DNA from: Halomonas sp.
GTDB taxonomy: Bacteria > Pseudomonadota > Gammaproteobacteria > Pseudomonadales > Halomonadaceae
Length of the DNA stretch: 64,000 bases
Reading direction: 5' to 3'
NCBI RefSeq assembly: GCF_017983445.1
Contig: NZ_JAGOBJ010000010.1
Coordinates: forward strand, 62,001-126,000
Both the position numbers and the translations under genes were made by a program. Under the pieces are notes generated by a model that was not told the origin of the DNA, searched no databases, and saw only the letters and a list, made by a program, of their open reading frames with translations. Below are positions 1 to 8,435 of this stretch, one piece after another. Position 1 is the stretch's first letter, and the number at the start of each line of letters is the position of its first letter.

Positions 1-147
1 TCAACATTGCTTTGAAAGAGTTAGCTCTGAGAAAAACTCTGAAACGACAAACGCTGTGTTCGTTTCGGTTATGGCTTATTCTGGATAGCTATCAGAGTTG
101 CTACAATTGGAAAAATCGCAAATCTTTATTGCTTAAGGCGCAACTCA
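1..147 (+). promoter_or_regulatory. Upstream region of the LysR-type regulator
   Basis: No gene is visible in the first 147 bases. A perfect 10-bp palindrome, GATAGCTATC, lies at 84-93, about 55 bases before the LysR start, and an AGAG/CTCT dyad lies near 18-29. LysR-type regulators usually bind interrupted dyads in such a region and often control a divergent neighbour. That neighbour would lie left of the window. The operator role is inference. Confidence 0.3.
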
Positions 148-1098
148 ATGGATCTCAATGCATTACGCGTTTTTGAGCGTGTTGCCGCGACCGGCAGTTT
201 TACCGCCACAGCGCGCCATTTCCATCGCGCGGTGTCGTCCGTCTCACGCCAGATTGCGTCTCTGGAGGAGTCATTGGGCCAGCAGTTGCTCTACCGGCAC
301 ACGCGGGCGGTGACCCTGACCGAGGCGGGCCTGCGCTATTATCAGGACGTGCGCGAGATTCTGGAACAGCTCGATCTGGCGACCGAAGCGCTAACGGCGC
401 CTGATGCCGAGCCTTCCGGCGTGCTGCGCTTAAACGCGCCGGTCGCTTTCGGCCAGCGGCAAATCATGCCGATTCTGCACTCATTTCAGCAGCGCTACCC
501 GGCCATCAAGGTCGAGCTGATGTTGACCGATCAATTGACCGACCCGGTACGCGAGGGCATCGATATCACGTTTCGCGTTGGTGAACTGGCCGACACCACG
601 CTGGTAGCACGCCGCCTGGCACCCATGAATTACGTGGTGGCCGCCGCGCCGAGCTATTTAAAGCATGCAGGCACGCCGAATACGCCCGATGACCTGGGCC
701 AGCACAGCTGCTTGCTGTACCAGGGCGAGATGGGCCGCCAGCGCTGGTACTTTCACCACGCCGAGCAGCCACAACCCATTACCTGTAAGGTCGATGGCCC
801 CCTGTATAGCAACGATGCCGAGAGCCTGGTGCAAGCGGCGCTCATGGGTCAGGGCTTCGTCATGTTTCCTACCTGGTTAATCGCCGATGAGTTGGCTGCA
901 AAGAAACTGCTGCCGGTACTTGAGGCATGGCGCTGCGAGGTTGCCCCCGGCAAGCGCGATATTCATGTGCTGTATACCCAGCGGCGCCTGCATACACGCA
1001 AGGTAAGCGCTTTTCTGGATCATCTGTTCGAAATAGTCGGGCCAACCCCCACATGGGATAACTGGCGTGAAAAACGCCTGCCCGGTGACTGTATCTAG
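148..1098 (+). CDS. LysR family transcriptional regulator
   Basis: This 316-residue DNA-binding regulator has the LysR layout: a winged helix-turn-helix over about residues 1-60, then a linker helix and a periplasmic-binding-protein-like effector domain over about residues 90-295. The length is typical. The N-terminus (MDLNALRVFERVAATGSFTA) is the usual LysR opening and fixes the ATG start. The effector-domain pattern resembles the CrgA/AaeR subgroup. Its target and effector cannot be read from the sequence; the usual divergent target would be off the left edge. The gene ends inside a 13-bp tandem repeat. Confidence 0.9.
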   Translation: MDLNALRVFERVAATGSFTATARHFHRAVSSVSRQIASLEESLGQQLLYRHTRAVTLTEAGLRYYQDVREILEQLDLATEALTAPDAEPSGVLRLNAPVAFGQRQIMPILHSFQQRYPAIKVELMLTDQLTDPVREGIDITFRVGELADTTLVARRLAPMNYVVAAAPSYLKHAGTPNTPDDLGQHSCLLYQGEMGRQRWYFHHAEQPQPITCKVDGPLYSNDAESLVQAALMGQGFVMFPTWLIADELAAKKLLPVLEAWRCEVAPGKRDIHVLYTQRRLHTRKVSAFLDHLFEIVGPTPTWDNWREKRLPGDCI

Positions 1099-1189
1099 AG
1101 ACCGTACCTAGAGGGCCGCGCTTAGGAGCAGCACTTAAAAACAGCACTTAGGAACAGCACTTAGAAACGCACTTAAAAACAGCACTGAG
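1089..1189. repeat. 13-bp degenerate tandem repeat beginning at the LysR stop codon
   Basis: About seven and a half units with a 13-base period run from the last codons of the LysR gene into the spacer. The best conserved unit is CAGCACTTAAAAA (1129-1141, 1142-1154, 1155-1167, then a 12-base copy). Older, more diverged units (1089-1101, 1102-1114, 1116-1128) include the TAG stop at 1096-1098. The gradient of divergence fits repeated slippage or duplication outward from the stop codon. Confidence 0.75.
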
Positions 1190-1282
1190 CTTCGAACCAG
1201 GCAATCACTCGCTTTTTTGCCGAATAGCTAATTTAGTTTTTTATCTATATAACTACGCCACCCCTTTACGCGAGCGCCATTG

Positions 1283-2398
1283 ATGTTTCACTTCGTCGTT
1301 GCCATACCCTGCCTGATTGTGATCGCCCGCTACCTTGCGCCGCTACGCTGGCCTCTCTGGATCAAGATTTTACTCAGTGCCTTGCTGCTACTCGTTTCAC
1401 AGCACCACCTGCTGACGTATCTGGCTTTCGGCAGCATGTTTTCTCCCGAGGTGCCAAGGAGTATGGTGCTGGCCATTAATTGGCTGTTCGGCACCTTACT
1501 TTTGCTCGCCGTGCTACAGCTAGTCGTTGATCTGGCGACGGCCCTATTGATGGTGATAAAGAGACGTCGGCTCGCGATTCCTGTCTTTTTACGTTACGCC
1601 ATCGGGGTGGTCGCACTGGGAACTGCGGCCTTTGCGGTCAACCAAGCGGCGCGTGTACCGCCCATGAAAGAAGTCGAGGTGGCCATTAACGGGCTTCCCA
1701 CCCAGTTTGACGGGTATCAAATTATCCACTTAACCGACCTGCATATCAGTCGGTTATTCGAGGCGCCCTGGGTTGAAGCAGTGGTCGCCAAAACCAACGC
1801 CTTGGCACCTGACCTGATCGTGATTACCGGCGACCTGATCGACGGGGACCTTGAAGCCCGGCGCGCCGACGTGGCACCGCTTCAATCGCTTTCAGCGCCT
1901 GACGGCGTTTACGCAAGCCCCGGCAATCACGAGTACTACTTTGGTTACGAGCAGTGGATGGCGCATTACCAATCATTAGGGTTGCAGACGCTTGCCAACC
2001 AGCATGCCGTATTGACGCGAGACGGCGCCGATTTAGTGCTTGCTGGCATCACCGATTTACGGGCGCCCCATACCGGCTGGCCCGCACCGGATGTAGACGA
2101 GGCGATCGCTGGCGCCCCGGATAATGCGCCGATTATCCTGCTTGACCACCAGCCGTTTGATGCCGCCAGGGCAGCAGCGGCCGGTGTTGATCTGCAGCTT
2201 TCCGGCCATACCCACGGCGGCATGATTTGGGGATTTGATCGTATTGTGGCCTTGGCCAATAATGGCTTTGTCTCGGGCTTTTATGATGTTGATGGAATGA
2301 CGCTTTACGTCAATAACGGCACCGGGCTGTGGCCTGGGTTTGCACTACGCCTGGGCAAACCTTCAGAGCTCACCCGCATTACGCTGCGCCAGGGTTAA
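1283..2398 (+). CDS. Membrane-anchored metallophosphoesterase
   Basis: A 371-residue protein with three or four hydrophobic segments in the first 120 residues, followed by a cytoplasmic or periplasmic calcineurin-like phosphoesterase domain. The metal-binding motifs are all present: D152-x-H154, GD at 183-184, GNHE at 214-217, H289, and GHTH at 308-311. The layout matches the YkuE/YaeI-type family, some members of which cleave lipid-linked phosphates. The substrate here is unknown. ATG at 1283 is preferred over the TTG at 1280. The 3' end overlaps the convergent recQ-like gene by 20 bases. Confidence 0.85.
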   Translation: MFHFVVAIPCLIVIARYLAPLRWPLWIKILLSALLLLVSQHHLLTYLAFGSMFSPEVPRSMVLAINWLFGTLLLLAVLQLVVDLATALLMVIKRRRLAIPVFLRYAIGVVALGTAAFAVNQAARVPPMKEVEVAINGLPTQFDGYQIIHLTDLHISRLFEAPWVEAVVAKTNALAPDLIVITGDLIDGDLEARRADVAPLQSLSAPDGVYASPGNHEYYFGYEQWMAHYQSLGLQTLANQHAVLTRDGADLVLAGITDLRAPHTGWPAPDVDEAIAGAPDNAPIILLDHQPFDAARAAAAGVDLQLSGHTHGGMIWGFDRIVALANNGFVSGFYDVDGMTLYVNNGTGLWPGFALRLGKPSELTRITLRQG

Positions 2399-4379
2399 GA
2401 CACCGCTCAGCCCACTGCCGCACCTCGGGGTAGGCGCGCTGTTCAAACACGCCAAAGCCATCAAGGCTGCGCACTTTGAGCGGCGTAAACACCGGCATAC
2501 TCAGGCCGCACAAAAAGTGGGCTAGCCGCTGGCTATTGGGTGGCTTGCCTACTTGTGCTGCATGGCGCTCGATAAAGGGCGTGGCATAACGGGTGAAGTC
2601 GGCGTCTGTCAGTGTTGGCAAAGGCGGTGCGGCGGGCAACTGAACGCCATGCCCATAGCAGACCGAACAGTGCCCGCACCGGCTATCTTCACTGGCGCTT
2701 AGCGTTGCGTCGCCAAAGTGTTCCGCTAAACGCCGGGTTAGGCAGGTGTCCGACTCAAAAAGCGCCAGCATGGCTTGCAGCCGCTCAATCTCGCTTTGCT
2801 CGCGCGTTAAACACTCGTCATAGAGCTGGTTTGCCAGCACCTCAAGGTTGAGTTCCGGTTGACGAACGTCATACACATCGGTCATCCGTTTGCCTTCCAG
2901 CGTCAGCCAGCCTTTATCCTGAAAGTACTCAAGGGCAGTAATCACGCGAGCGCGGGAGGCATCGACCTGTTGCGCCTGCCCTGCCACATGCAGCCGCTCG
3001 AAATCCACGCTTCCCCAGGTTCGGGCGATAGGAATGTTATCGATCAGCAGGCGTACAAAGGTTGCCCGCTCGCCTTGAAAACGTGCGACCAGCACCTCAG
3101 GGTCAGTGTGATAACGCAGCCGGTATTCCGCCAGAAAGGCAAAGCGCGGTGCGATAATGCCGTGCATTTCCAGGCGCACGAGCAGGGTTTTCAGCGGTAG
3201 CAGGCGGATATTGGTATCGCGCGACAGCACATTGAGCAGCACTTCCCATTGGCGCTCGTGCGTGGCACCGGCGGCAGCGATCTCTTCAAGCAAGCGAACG
3301 ATGCCCGCGTACTCCGGTGTATCGCCGTACACAAAGTTTTCCAGCACGCGCAGGCCATCGCGCCCCGCCAAAGTCAGGCAGGTGGAAGGCAGACCATCAC
3401 GACCTGCCCGGCCTATTTCCTGGCTATAGTTCTCAATGGATTTGGGCAGATCAAAGTGCACGACATTGCGTATATTGCCTTTATCGATGCCCATTCCAAA
3501 CGCAATGGTGGCCACGATGCACGATGACTCCCCGCTCATGAACTGACGCTGAATTTCATCCCGGCGCGCTGAATCAAGCCCCGCGTGATACGCCTGTGCG
3601 TTGATGCCCTGGGCAGCCAAGGCATTGGCCACCTGCTCGGCGGTTTGCTGCAACGTGACATAAATGATGCTGGGCGCTTCACTGCCCGGCTGCATGTGAG
3701 GTTTTAGCCAGTCAATCAGATGCTGCTGGCGGTTACCCGTCACCGGGTGCACCAGTAATTCAAGGTTGGGCCGATAGAAGCCCGTGGTAATCACGTTGTT
3801 TGGGTCGATCGCAAACTTCTCGCCCATATCGGCAATCACCGCGGGCGTGGCCGTAGCGGTCAGCAGCAGCACTTGAGGGATCGCAAACTCGCGCTGGTAC
3901 TCGGGCAGCTTAAGATAGTCCGGGCGAAAGTTATGCCCCCATTCAGACAGGCAGTGGGCTTCATCGACCACTAACAGCGAAATATTTACCTGACGCAGAA
4001 AATTCCGGAAACGCTCGTTCTTGAGCCGCTCCACCGAGACCATAAGGATTTTCAGCTCGCCGCGTCTAGCGCGCTCCATTACATCACGCACGGTGTCGCG
4101 GTCTTGCGTTGAATCGATACTTGCCGCCGCCACGCCATGGCGGGTTAAAAAGGCGAGCTGATCCTGCATCAGTGCTAATAGCGGAGATACTACCAGCGTC
4201 AAGTGCGGTAAATGCAGCGCGGGCAATTGATAACACAGCGACTTCCCCGCGCCGGTGGCGAAGATTGCCGCCGTGGAATGGCCCTCCAACACCCGCGAGA
4301 CTACGGCCTGCTGGCCACCGCGAAAGTCGTCAAAACCGAATACTGCTTGCAGCGTCTGTCGCGGAGAAGTTGTAGTCAT
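2379..4379 (-). CDS. RecQ family ATP-dependent DNA helicase
   Basis: A 666-residue superfamily 2 helicase. Walker A is ATGAGKS at 41-47, the DEAH box is at 139-142, and motif VI is QEIGRAGRDG at 320-329. A cysteine set (C546, C568, C571, C574) resembles the RecQ zinc site but lies near the C-terminus, after a long middle region. This is unlike E. coli RecQ, where zinc binding follows the helicase core directly. No HRDC domain is obvious. It therefore fits a RecQ-like branch rather than canonical RecQ. The likely role is DNA unwinding in repair or recombination. Confidence 0.85.
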   Translation of the reverse strand: MTTTSPRQTLQAVFGFDDFRGGQQAVVSRVLEGHSTAAIFATGAGKSLCYQLPALHLPHLTLVVSPLLALMQDQLAFLTRHGVAAASIDSTQDRDTVRDVMERARRGELKILMVSVERLKNERFRNFLRQVNISLLVVDEAHCLSEWGHNFRPDYLKLPEYQREFAIPQVLLLTATATPAVIADMGEKFAIDPNNVITTGFYRPNLELLVHPVTGNRQQHLIDWLKPHMQPGSEAPSIIYVTLQQTAEQVANALAAQGINAQAYHAGLDSARRDEIQRQFMSGESSCIVATIAFGMGIDKGNIRNVVHFDLPKSIENYSQEIGRAGRDGLPSTCLTLAGRDGLRVLENFVYGDTPEYAGIVRLLEEIAAAGATHERQWEVLLNVLSRDTNIRLLPLKTLLVRLEMHGIIAPRFAFLAEYRLRYHTDPEVLVARFQGERATFVRLLIDNIPIARTWGSVDFERLHVAGQAQQVDASRARVITALEYFQDKGWLTLEGKRMTDVYDVRQPELNLEVLANQLYDECLTREQSEIERLQAMLALFESDTCLTRRLAEHFGDATLSASEDSRCGHCSVCYGHGVQLPAAPPLPTLTDADFTRYATPFIERHAAQVGKPPNSQRLAHFLCGLSMPVFTPLKVRSLDGFGVFEQRAYPEVRQWAERCLNPGAA

Positions 4380-4475
4380 GCGCCGTCCTGAAGTGGGGTT
4401 ACGTGCTGGGCTAACACGCTACCGGTTTCAGGACGTTTTCACCAATCAAAGACGTGATATGCCGTAGCGCTAAGG

Positions 4476-5384
4476 CTAGTCCCACTTCACCCCTTTTAAG
4501 GCATCCAAGGGAATTTTTAGATAGCGCTTACCGTTGGCTTCGGGCTCCGGCAGACGCCCACCCTGGGTATTGACCTGAAGCGCGTGAAGCATCAGTTTCG
4601 GCATGGGCAGTTCGCTATCGCGTTTTTGGCGCAGGGCAATGTAATCCGCGGCACTTTTTCCCACCAAGTGCGGATTGTTGTCGCGCTGTTCAGCCACGCT
4701 GCTTTCCCATTTTGGCTCGCGGCCATCCGGCATATAGTCGTGGCCGGTAAACAGTCGAGTGGTGGCTGGCAGTGCGAGGATCGCCTGGATGGAGTTCCAT
4801 AACGCCTGGGCGTCGCCACCGGGGAAATCAGCCCGCGCGGTGCCGAAATCCGGCTGGAACAGGGTGTCATGAACAAACGCCGCGTCGCCTATGACATAGG
4901 TAATTGAGGCTAGCGTATGGCCCGGCGAATGCAGTACCTTGGCGCTTAACTCGCCAATGTTGAAAGTATCGCCTGCCGCAAACAGCCTGTCCCATTGGCG
5001 ACCATCAGCGGGCATGTTCGACCAGTGGTAAATCTCCTTCCACAGCGCCTGTACTTTCGTGACGTGCTCGCCAATCGCGGTGGGTGCGCCGGTTTTGTCT
5101 TTCAGATACTGGGCGGCAGAGAAGTGATCAGCATGCGGGTGGGTGTCCAGAATCCACTCTACCTTCAGGTCGTGCTTCGCCACATAGGCAAGCAGCTCGT
5201 CGGCATGATGGGTGGAGGTGGCGCCAGACTTTTCATCGAAATCCAGCACCGGGTCGATAATCGCGCATGCTCGCGAGGCAGGGTCACTGACGATGTATTG
5301 AACGCTAAACGTACGCGGATCAAAAAAGCCTGCCACCACAGGCATCCCCTCACCCGTACTCGCTGAACGTGCAAACGTCTTCAT
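4476..5384 (-). CDS. MBL-fold metallo-hydrolase, persulfide dioxygenase-like
   Basis: A 302-residue metallo-beta-lactamase-fold protein. The metal-binding motif THPHADH is at 81-87, with further ligands at H156, D173 and H215. The pattern matches the ETHE1/Blh group, which usually oxidises glutathione persulfide using a single iron. A glyoxalase II role is possible but less likely from these motifs. A good ribosome-binding site (AGGAGA) precedes ATG 5384. No sulfurtransferase or ArsR-type regulator is adjacent. A CCATAG/CTATGG inverted repeat lies upstream at 5451-5482. Confidence 0.8.
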   Translation of the reverse strand: MKTFARSASTGEGMPVVAGFFDPRTFSVQYIVSDPASRACAIIDPVLDFDEKSGATSTHHADELLAYVAKHDLKVEWILDTHPHADHFSAAQYLKDKTGAPTAIGEHVTKVQALWKEIYHWSNMPADGRQWDRLFAAGDTFNIGELSAKVLHSPGHTLASITYVIGDAAFVHDTLFQPDFGTARADFPGGDAQALWNSIQAILALPATTRLFTGHDYMPDGREPKWESSVAEQRDNNPHLVGKSAADYIALRQKRDSELPMPKLMLHALQVNTQGGRLPEPEANGKRYLKIPLDALKGVKWD

Positions 5385-5516
5385 GCTGTCTCCTGACGGA
5401 TCAATAAGTGATAGCGCAATAGACTACCACTTGGGTCAGCAGTGTTATAACCATAGCCTTATAAAGAATATGAGGACTATGGATGGCTGCACGAATGTTT
5501 GCAGTAAAACTGCCGA

Positions 5517-5747
5517 TTAAAACAACTTCTCCAGTGCAAAGCGTGGCTGAGTGTGACCCTCTCTGATAACGGTTTCGGTAAACATTTCAAGCGGACGCAC
5601 CCACAGCCCGTACTCCCCATAAAGGGCGCGGTAGACCACTAGCGGCTCTTCAGTCTCGCTGTGCTGGGCGGTGCCGAGCACTTCGTAAAGTGCGCCTTTA
5701 TAGTGGCGGTAAATACCGGGGGCGGGGGCGGGGGCGGGGGCGGTCAT
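5517..5747 (-). CDS. DUF1653 domain protein with Ala-Pro repeat start
   Basis: A 76-residue protein whose body (GIYRHYKGALYEVLGTA and the later WVRPLEMF motif) matches the small DUF1653 family of unknown function. Its ATG overlaps the tcdA stop codon as ATGA, so the two are probably translationally coupled. Residues 3-10 are an Ala-Pro repeat coded by four perfect hexamers. A longer upstream reading of the frame would run inside tcdA and is not needed. The biochemical role is unknown. Confidence 0.8.
   Translation of the reverse strand: MTAPAPAPAPGIYRHYKGALYEVLGTAQHSETEEPLVVYRALYGEYGLWVRPLEMFTETVIREGHTQPRFALEKLF
5718..5741 (+). repeat. (GGGGGC)4 hexanucleotide repeat with G-quadruplex potential
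   Basis: Four perfect GGGGGC units sit six to 30 bases inside the DUF1653 gene. The plus strand, which is the template strand for that gene, carries four runs of five G separated by single C. This satisfies the common G4 rule. Each unit is six bases, so copy changes stay in frame and add or remove Ala-Pro pairs. Confidence 0.9.
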
Positions 5748-6625
5748 TGGCTTTCCTTTTGAGTGGCTGGCTGATTGGCTTTTTTGGCCAGGCGTTCGAG
5801 CACCTTGGAGGCCGCTACAAAGCCGAAGGTGCCGGTGACGAACGTGGCTGCGCCGAAGCCCGAGGCGCAGTCCAGGCGGGTGGCATCGCCGCTGCCGGGC
5901 TTTTGCAGGCACACTTCACCGTCGGCTCCAGGGTATACCAGCTGTTCATCAGAGTAGACGCACTCGACCGAGAAGCGCCGCTTGGGGTTGCGCGAGAAGT
6001 TGTAATCCCGGCGCAGGCGCGAGCGCACTTTGGATAACAGCGGGTCGTGCTCGGTGCGGGTTAAATCGGCCACCTGAATACGCGTAGGGTCGGTTTGACC
6101 ACCAGCGGCGCCAGTCACGGTAATCGGGATCTTGCGCCGCTTGCACCAGGCGATCAGCGCGGCCTTAGCGATGACACTGTCGATGGCATCCACCACATGA
6201 TCGGCGTCTTCGGGAATGCGCTCGGCCAGGTTCGTGGGAGTGACAAACGCCGTGTCGGCGACAATGTCGATTTCCGGCGCGATCAGGCGACAGCGTTCGG
6301 CCAGCACGTCTACCTTGGGTTGGCCGATAGTGCCGTCTAGGGCGTGCAGTTGGCGGTTGACGTTGGACACACACACGTCGTCCAGATCAATCAACGTGAG
6401 CTTGCCGATACCCGAACGCGCCAGCGACTCGACTGTCCAGCTACCTACCCCACCAACACCGACCACCACTACATGAGCATGACGAAACGCAGTGGCCGCG
6501 CGTTGCCCATAAAGACGCCGAATGCCGCCAAAGCGAAATTCATAGTCTGAAGAGGCCTGGTCAGAAAGGGCTGGGGCCGTGTTGTCGGTAGCGACCGTCT
6601 TAATAGAAAGTGTAGAAGAAGGCAT
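5744..6625 (-). CDS. tcdA: tRNA threonylcarbamoyladenosine dehydratase
   Basis: A 293-residue E1-like (ThiF/MoeB-fold) enzyme. The nucleotide-binding glycine motif GVGGVG is at 56-61. The family closes the threonylcarbamoyl side chain of t6A37 in ANN-reading tRNAs to the cyclic ct6A form, using ATP. Length and domain layout match E. coli TcdA (CsdL). A DUF1653 gene follows with ATGA overlap and a pseudouridine synthase gene precedes it 15 bases upstream. All three are on the minus strand, forming a small probable RNA-modification operon. Confidence 0.9.
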   Translation of the reverse strand: MPSSTLSIKTVATDNTAPALSDQASSDYEFRFGGIRRLYGQRAATAFRHAHVVVVGVGGVGSWTVESLARSGIGKLTLIDLDDVCVSNVNRQLHALDGTIGQPKVDVLAERCRLIAPEIDIVADTAFVTPTNLAERIPEDADHVVDAIDSVIAKAALIAWCKRRKIPITVTGAAGGQTDPTRIQVADLTRTEHDPLLSKVRSRLRRDYNFSRNPKRRFSVECVYSDEQLVYPGADGEVCLQKPGSGDATRLDCASGFGAATFVTGTFGFVAASKVLERLAKKANQPATQKESQ

Positions 6626-6640
6626 AACAAACTCTATCTT

Positions 6641-7414
6641 TTAAGGCATTGGAAGGGCAGATGGCGCATGAAGCGGCGGTGTGCGCACGCTATCCAGCGG
6701 CAGATGCCCCGCCCAGCCTAAATGGTGAAACAAGGCCGTCATGGTGTCGTCGAGTGCGCAGCTCACCTGTATCCGGCTAGCCAGCACGGGGTGATCAAAC
6801 GCCAGGTGGGTAGCCGCCAACAACAGCCGTGGCGCGCCGAGCTTTTCAGCAAAAAAGCGGTTGTGAACACTTTTACCATGCTTGGCATCACCAATAATCG
6901 GATAGCCACGCCGTGATAAATGGCGGCGAATTTGGTGCCGCCGCCCGGTCAGCGGCCTTGCTTCTACCAGGGAGTAACGCGCAACCGGATAACGGTCTAC
7001 CTGAACGGGTAGCTCGACGCTATCCAGACGGCGAATATCGGTCATGGCGGGCATCGCAGGCATTTCTGCCTTGGGCCGGGTGCCGTCCTCTTCACGCAGC
7101 GGATAATCCAGCCGATCATGCTCGGGCGCCTTGCCGCGCACGACCGCCAGGTAGCCCTTCTCGACCTGCCGTTCACTAAAGGCTTCGCTTAAAAGACCCG
7201 CGACGCTGGAAGACAGCGCAAACACAATGGCGCCAGAAGTGGGCCTATCCAGCCGGTGTACAGGATAAACCCGCTGCCCTAACTGGTCGCGTAGCAGTTG
7301 CAACAAAAACTGGGTTTCCCCGCGCGCCAGCGCCGAGCGGTGTACCAAAAGCCCAGAGGGCTTGTGCACCACAACAAGATGATCATCCTGGTAGAGGATT
7401 CTGAGGGGCAACAT
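6641..7414 (-). CDS. truC: RluA-family pseudouridine synthase, TruC-like
   Basis: A 257-residue stand-alone RluA-type catalytic domain with the HRLD motif at 53-56; D56 is the expected nucleophile. There is no S4 domain at the N-terminus. Size and opening (ILYQDDHLVVVHKPSGLLVH) fit TruC, which makes pseudouridine 65 in tRNA. Other small RluA members look similar, so the exact target is less certain than the family. It is followed at once by tcdA, another tRNA-modification gene, which supports a tRNA target. Confidence 0.8.
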   Translation of the reverse strand: MLPLRILYQDDHLVVVHKPSGLLVHRSALARGETQFLLQLLRDQLGQRVYPVHRLDRPTSGAIVFALSSSVAGLLSEAFSERQVEKGYLAVVRGKAPEHDRLDYPLREEDGTRPKAEMPAMPAMTDIRRLDSVELPVQVDRYPVARYSLVEARPLTGRRHQIRRHLSRRGYPIIGDAKHGKSVHNRFFAEKLGAPRLLLAATHLAFDHPVLASRIQVSCALDDTMTALFHHLGWAGHLPLDSVRTPPLHAPSALPMP

Positions 7415-7609
7415 AGCGCGTCCTGGGGCAAAAACGAGCCGCTATTGTCGCGGCTTGTCCGGCAGATGTCATCTACTGCCCGCTTATTACCCAGCCAATC
7501 GATAAAGGCAGTGTGTGGAAAGCTGGATTGGCGGAGTCGCTTTGAGACAGCTACCTTGAATAACAGCGCTTACATAGCGTTTCCATGGAACAGGAAAGGA
7601 GAAGTACAC

Positions 7610-8143
7610 ATGCGTCTTGCAACCACACTAACCGGTATCGCGGCTTCATTACTGCTGGCATCGACTGCTCATGCCAATGAAACCTTAGAGGTCGATATGC
7701 ATAAGGTGAGCACCGATGGCGTTGAAGAGTCAATCGGTAGCGTATCGCTGGAAACCACCGACCATGGCTTACTGCTCACGCCTTCGCTAAGTGGCCTGGA
7801 ACCCGGCGTCTATGGCTTCCACGTTCACCAGAATGCCAGCTGTGAACCAGCTGAAGACGATCAAGGTGAAATGACCGCCGCACAAGCAGCCGGTGGCCAC
7901 TATGACCCGGAAGACACCGGTACGCACCAAGGCCCTTATGGCGACGGCCACCTGGGTGATCTACCCGTCCTAACCGTAAATGATGACGGCGAAGCCAACC
8001 TTCCCGTCCTCGCGCCGCGCTTGAGCATGGAAGACATGCCGGGCCGGGCGTTAATGATCCATGAAGGCGGCGACACCTATTCCGATGAGCCCCACTTGGG
8101 CGGCGGCGGCGGTCGTATGGCCTGTGGCGTAGTTGAATCTTAA
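7610..8143 (+). CDS. sodC: Periplasmic Cu/Zn superoxide dismutase
   Basis: A 177-residue secreted enzyme that dismutates superoxide. A Sec signal peptide covers about residues 1-22 (cleavage near AHA-NE). Copper and zinc ligands are visible: H71 and H73 in FHVHQ, H97, H105, H114, D117 and H151. C78 and C172 can form the conserved disulfide. A strong AGGAAAGGAG site just upstream fixes the start; the frame is open further 5' but that extension lacks support. A good terminator follows at 8253-8280. The stop codon lies in a 14-bp tandem repeat. Confidence 0.93.
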   Translation: MRLATTLTGIAASLLLASTAHANETLEVDMHKVSTDGVEESIGSVSLETTDHGLLLTPSLSGLEPGVYGFHVHQNASCEPAEDDQGEMTAAQAAGGHYDPEDTGTHQGPYGDGHLGDLPVLTVNDDGEANLPVLAPRLSMEDMPGRALMIHEGGDTYSDEPHLGGGGGRMACGVVES

Positions 8144-8201
8144 AAGTGGAATCTTAAAAGTTGAATCTTAAGAATTGAGTCTTAAGAGCTGAATCCTGAA
8201 G
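8132..8201. repeat. 14-bp tandem repeat (five units) including the sodC stop codon
   Basis: Five consecutive 14-base units: GTTGAATCTTAAAA at 8132-8145, then 8146-8159, 8160-8173, 8174-8187 and 8188-8201, with increasing differences. The first unit codes the last sodC codons and TAA. Because 14 is not a multiple of three, successive units place their TAA/TGA in shifted frames, so read-through would meet further stops. Confidence 0.85.
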
Positions 8202-8252
8202 GGTTCTGCAATAGCGTTTGATCAATAGTGGCGTCATTACGTGGCGCATCAG

Positions 8253-8280
8253 CGGGCAGCCAATGGCTGCCCGTTTTTTT
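8253..8280 (+). terminator. Rho-independent terminator after sodC
   Basis: Perfect 9-bp stem CGGGCAGCC / GGCTGCCCG with a 3-base loop, followed by seven T. It faces the sodC transcript. Confidence 0.92.
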
Positions 8281-8363
8281 GGATTAACGATTGAGTACTT
8301 ATAGGCCACTAAAGTCTAGCAGCGCATCGGTTTACGACTCTGTACATTCTGCAAGGCTAAATA

Positions 8364-8390
8364 AGGTTCTACCAGCGTATGTTAGAACCT
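8364..8390. promoter_or_regulatory. Inverted repeat upstream of the cstA-like gene
   Basis: Perfect 8-bp arms AGGTTCTA (8364-8371) and TAGAACCT (8383-8390) with an 11-base spacer, about 45 bases before the start codon at 8436. It could be an operator or an RNA hairpin in the leader. No T-run follows, so a terminator is unlikely. The start codon itself has only a weak ribosome-binding site. Confidence 0.4.
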
Positions 8391-8435
8391 GCCTGTCACG
8401 TTAACTCCATCCTTCTGACCACTTTGGTGCCCTAA

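Noticed and set aside
7298-7609. N-terminal extension of SodC
   Set aside because: The frame is open, but the signal peptide and AGGAAAGGAG site start at 7610.
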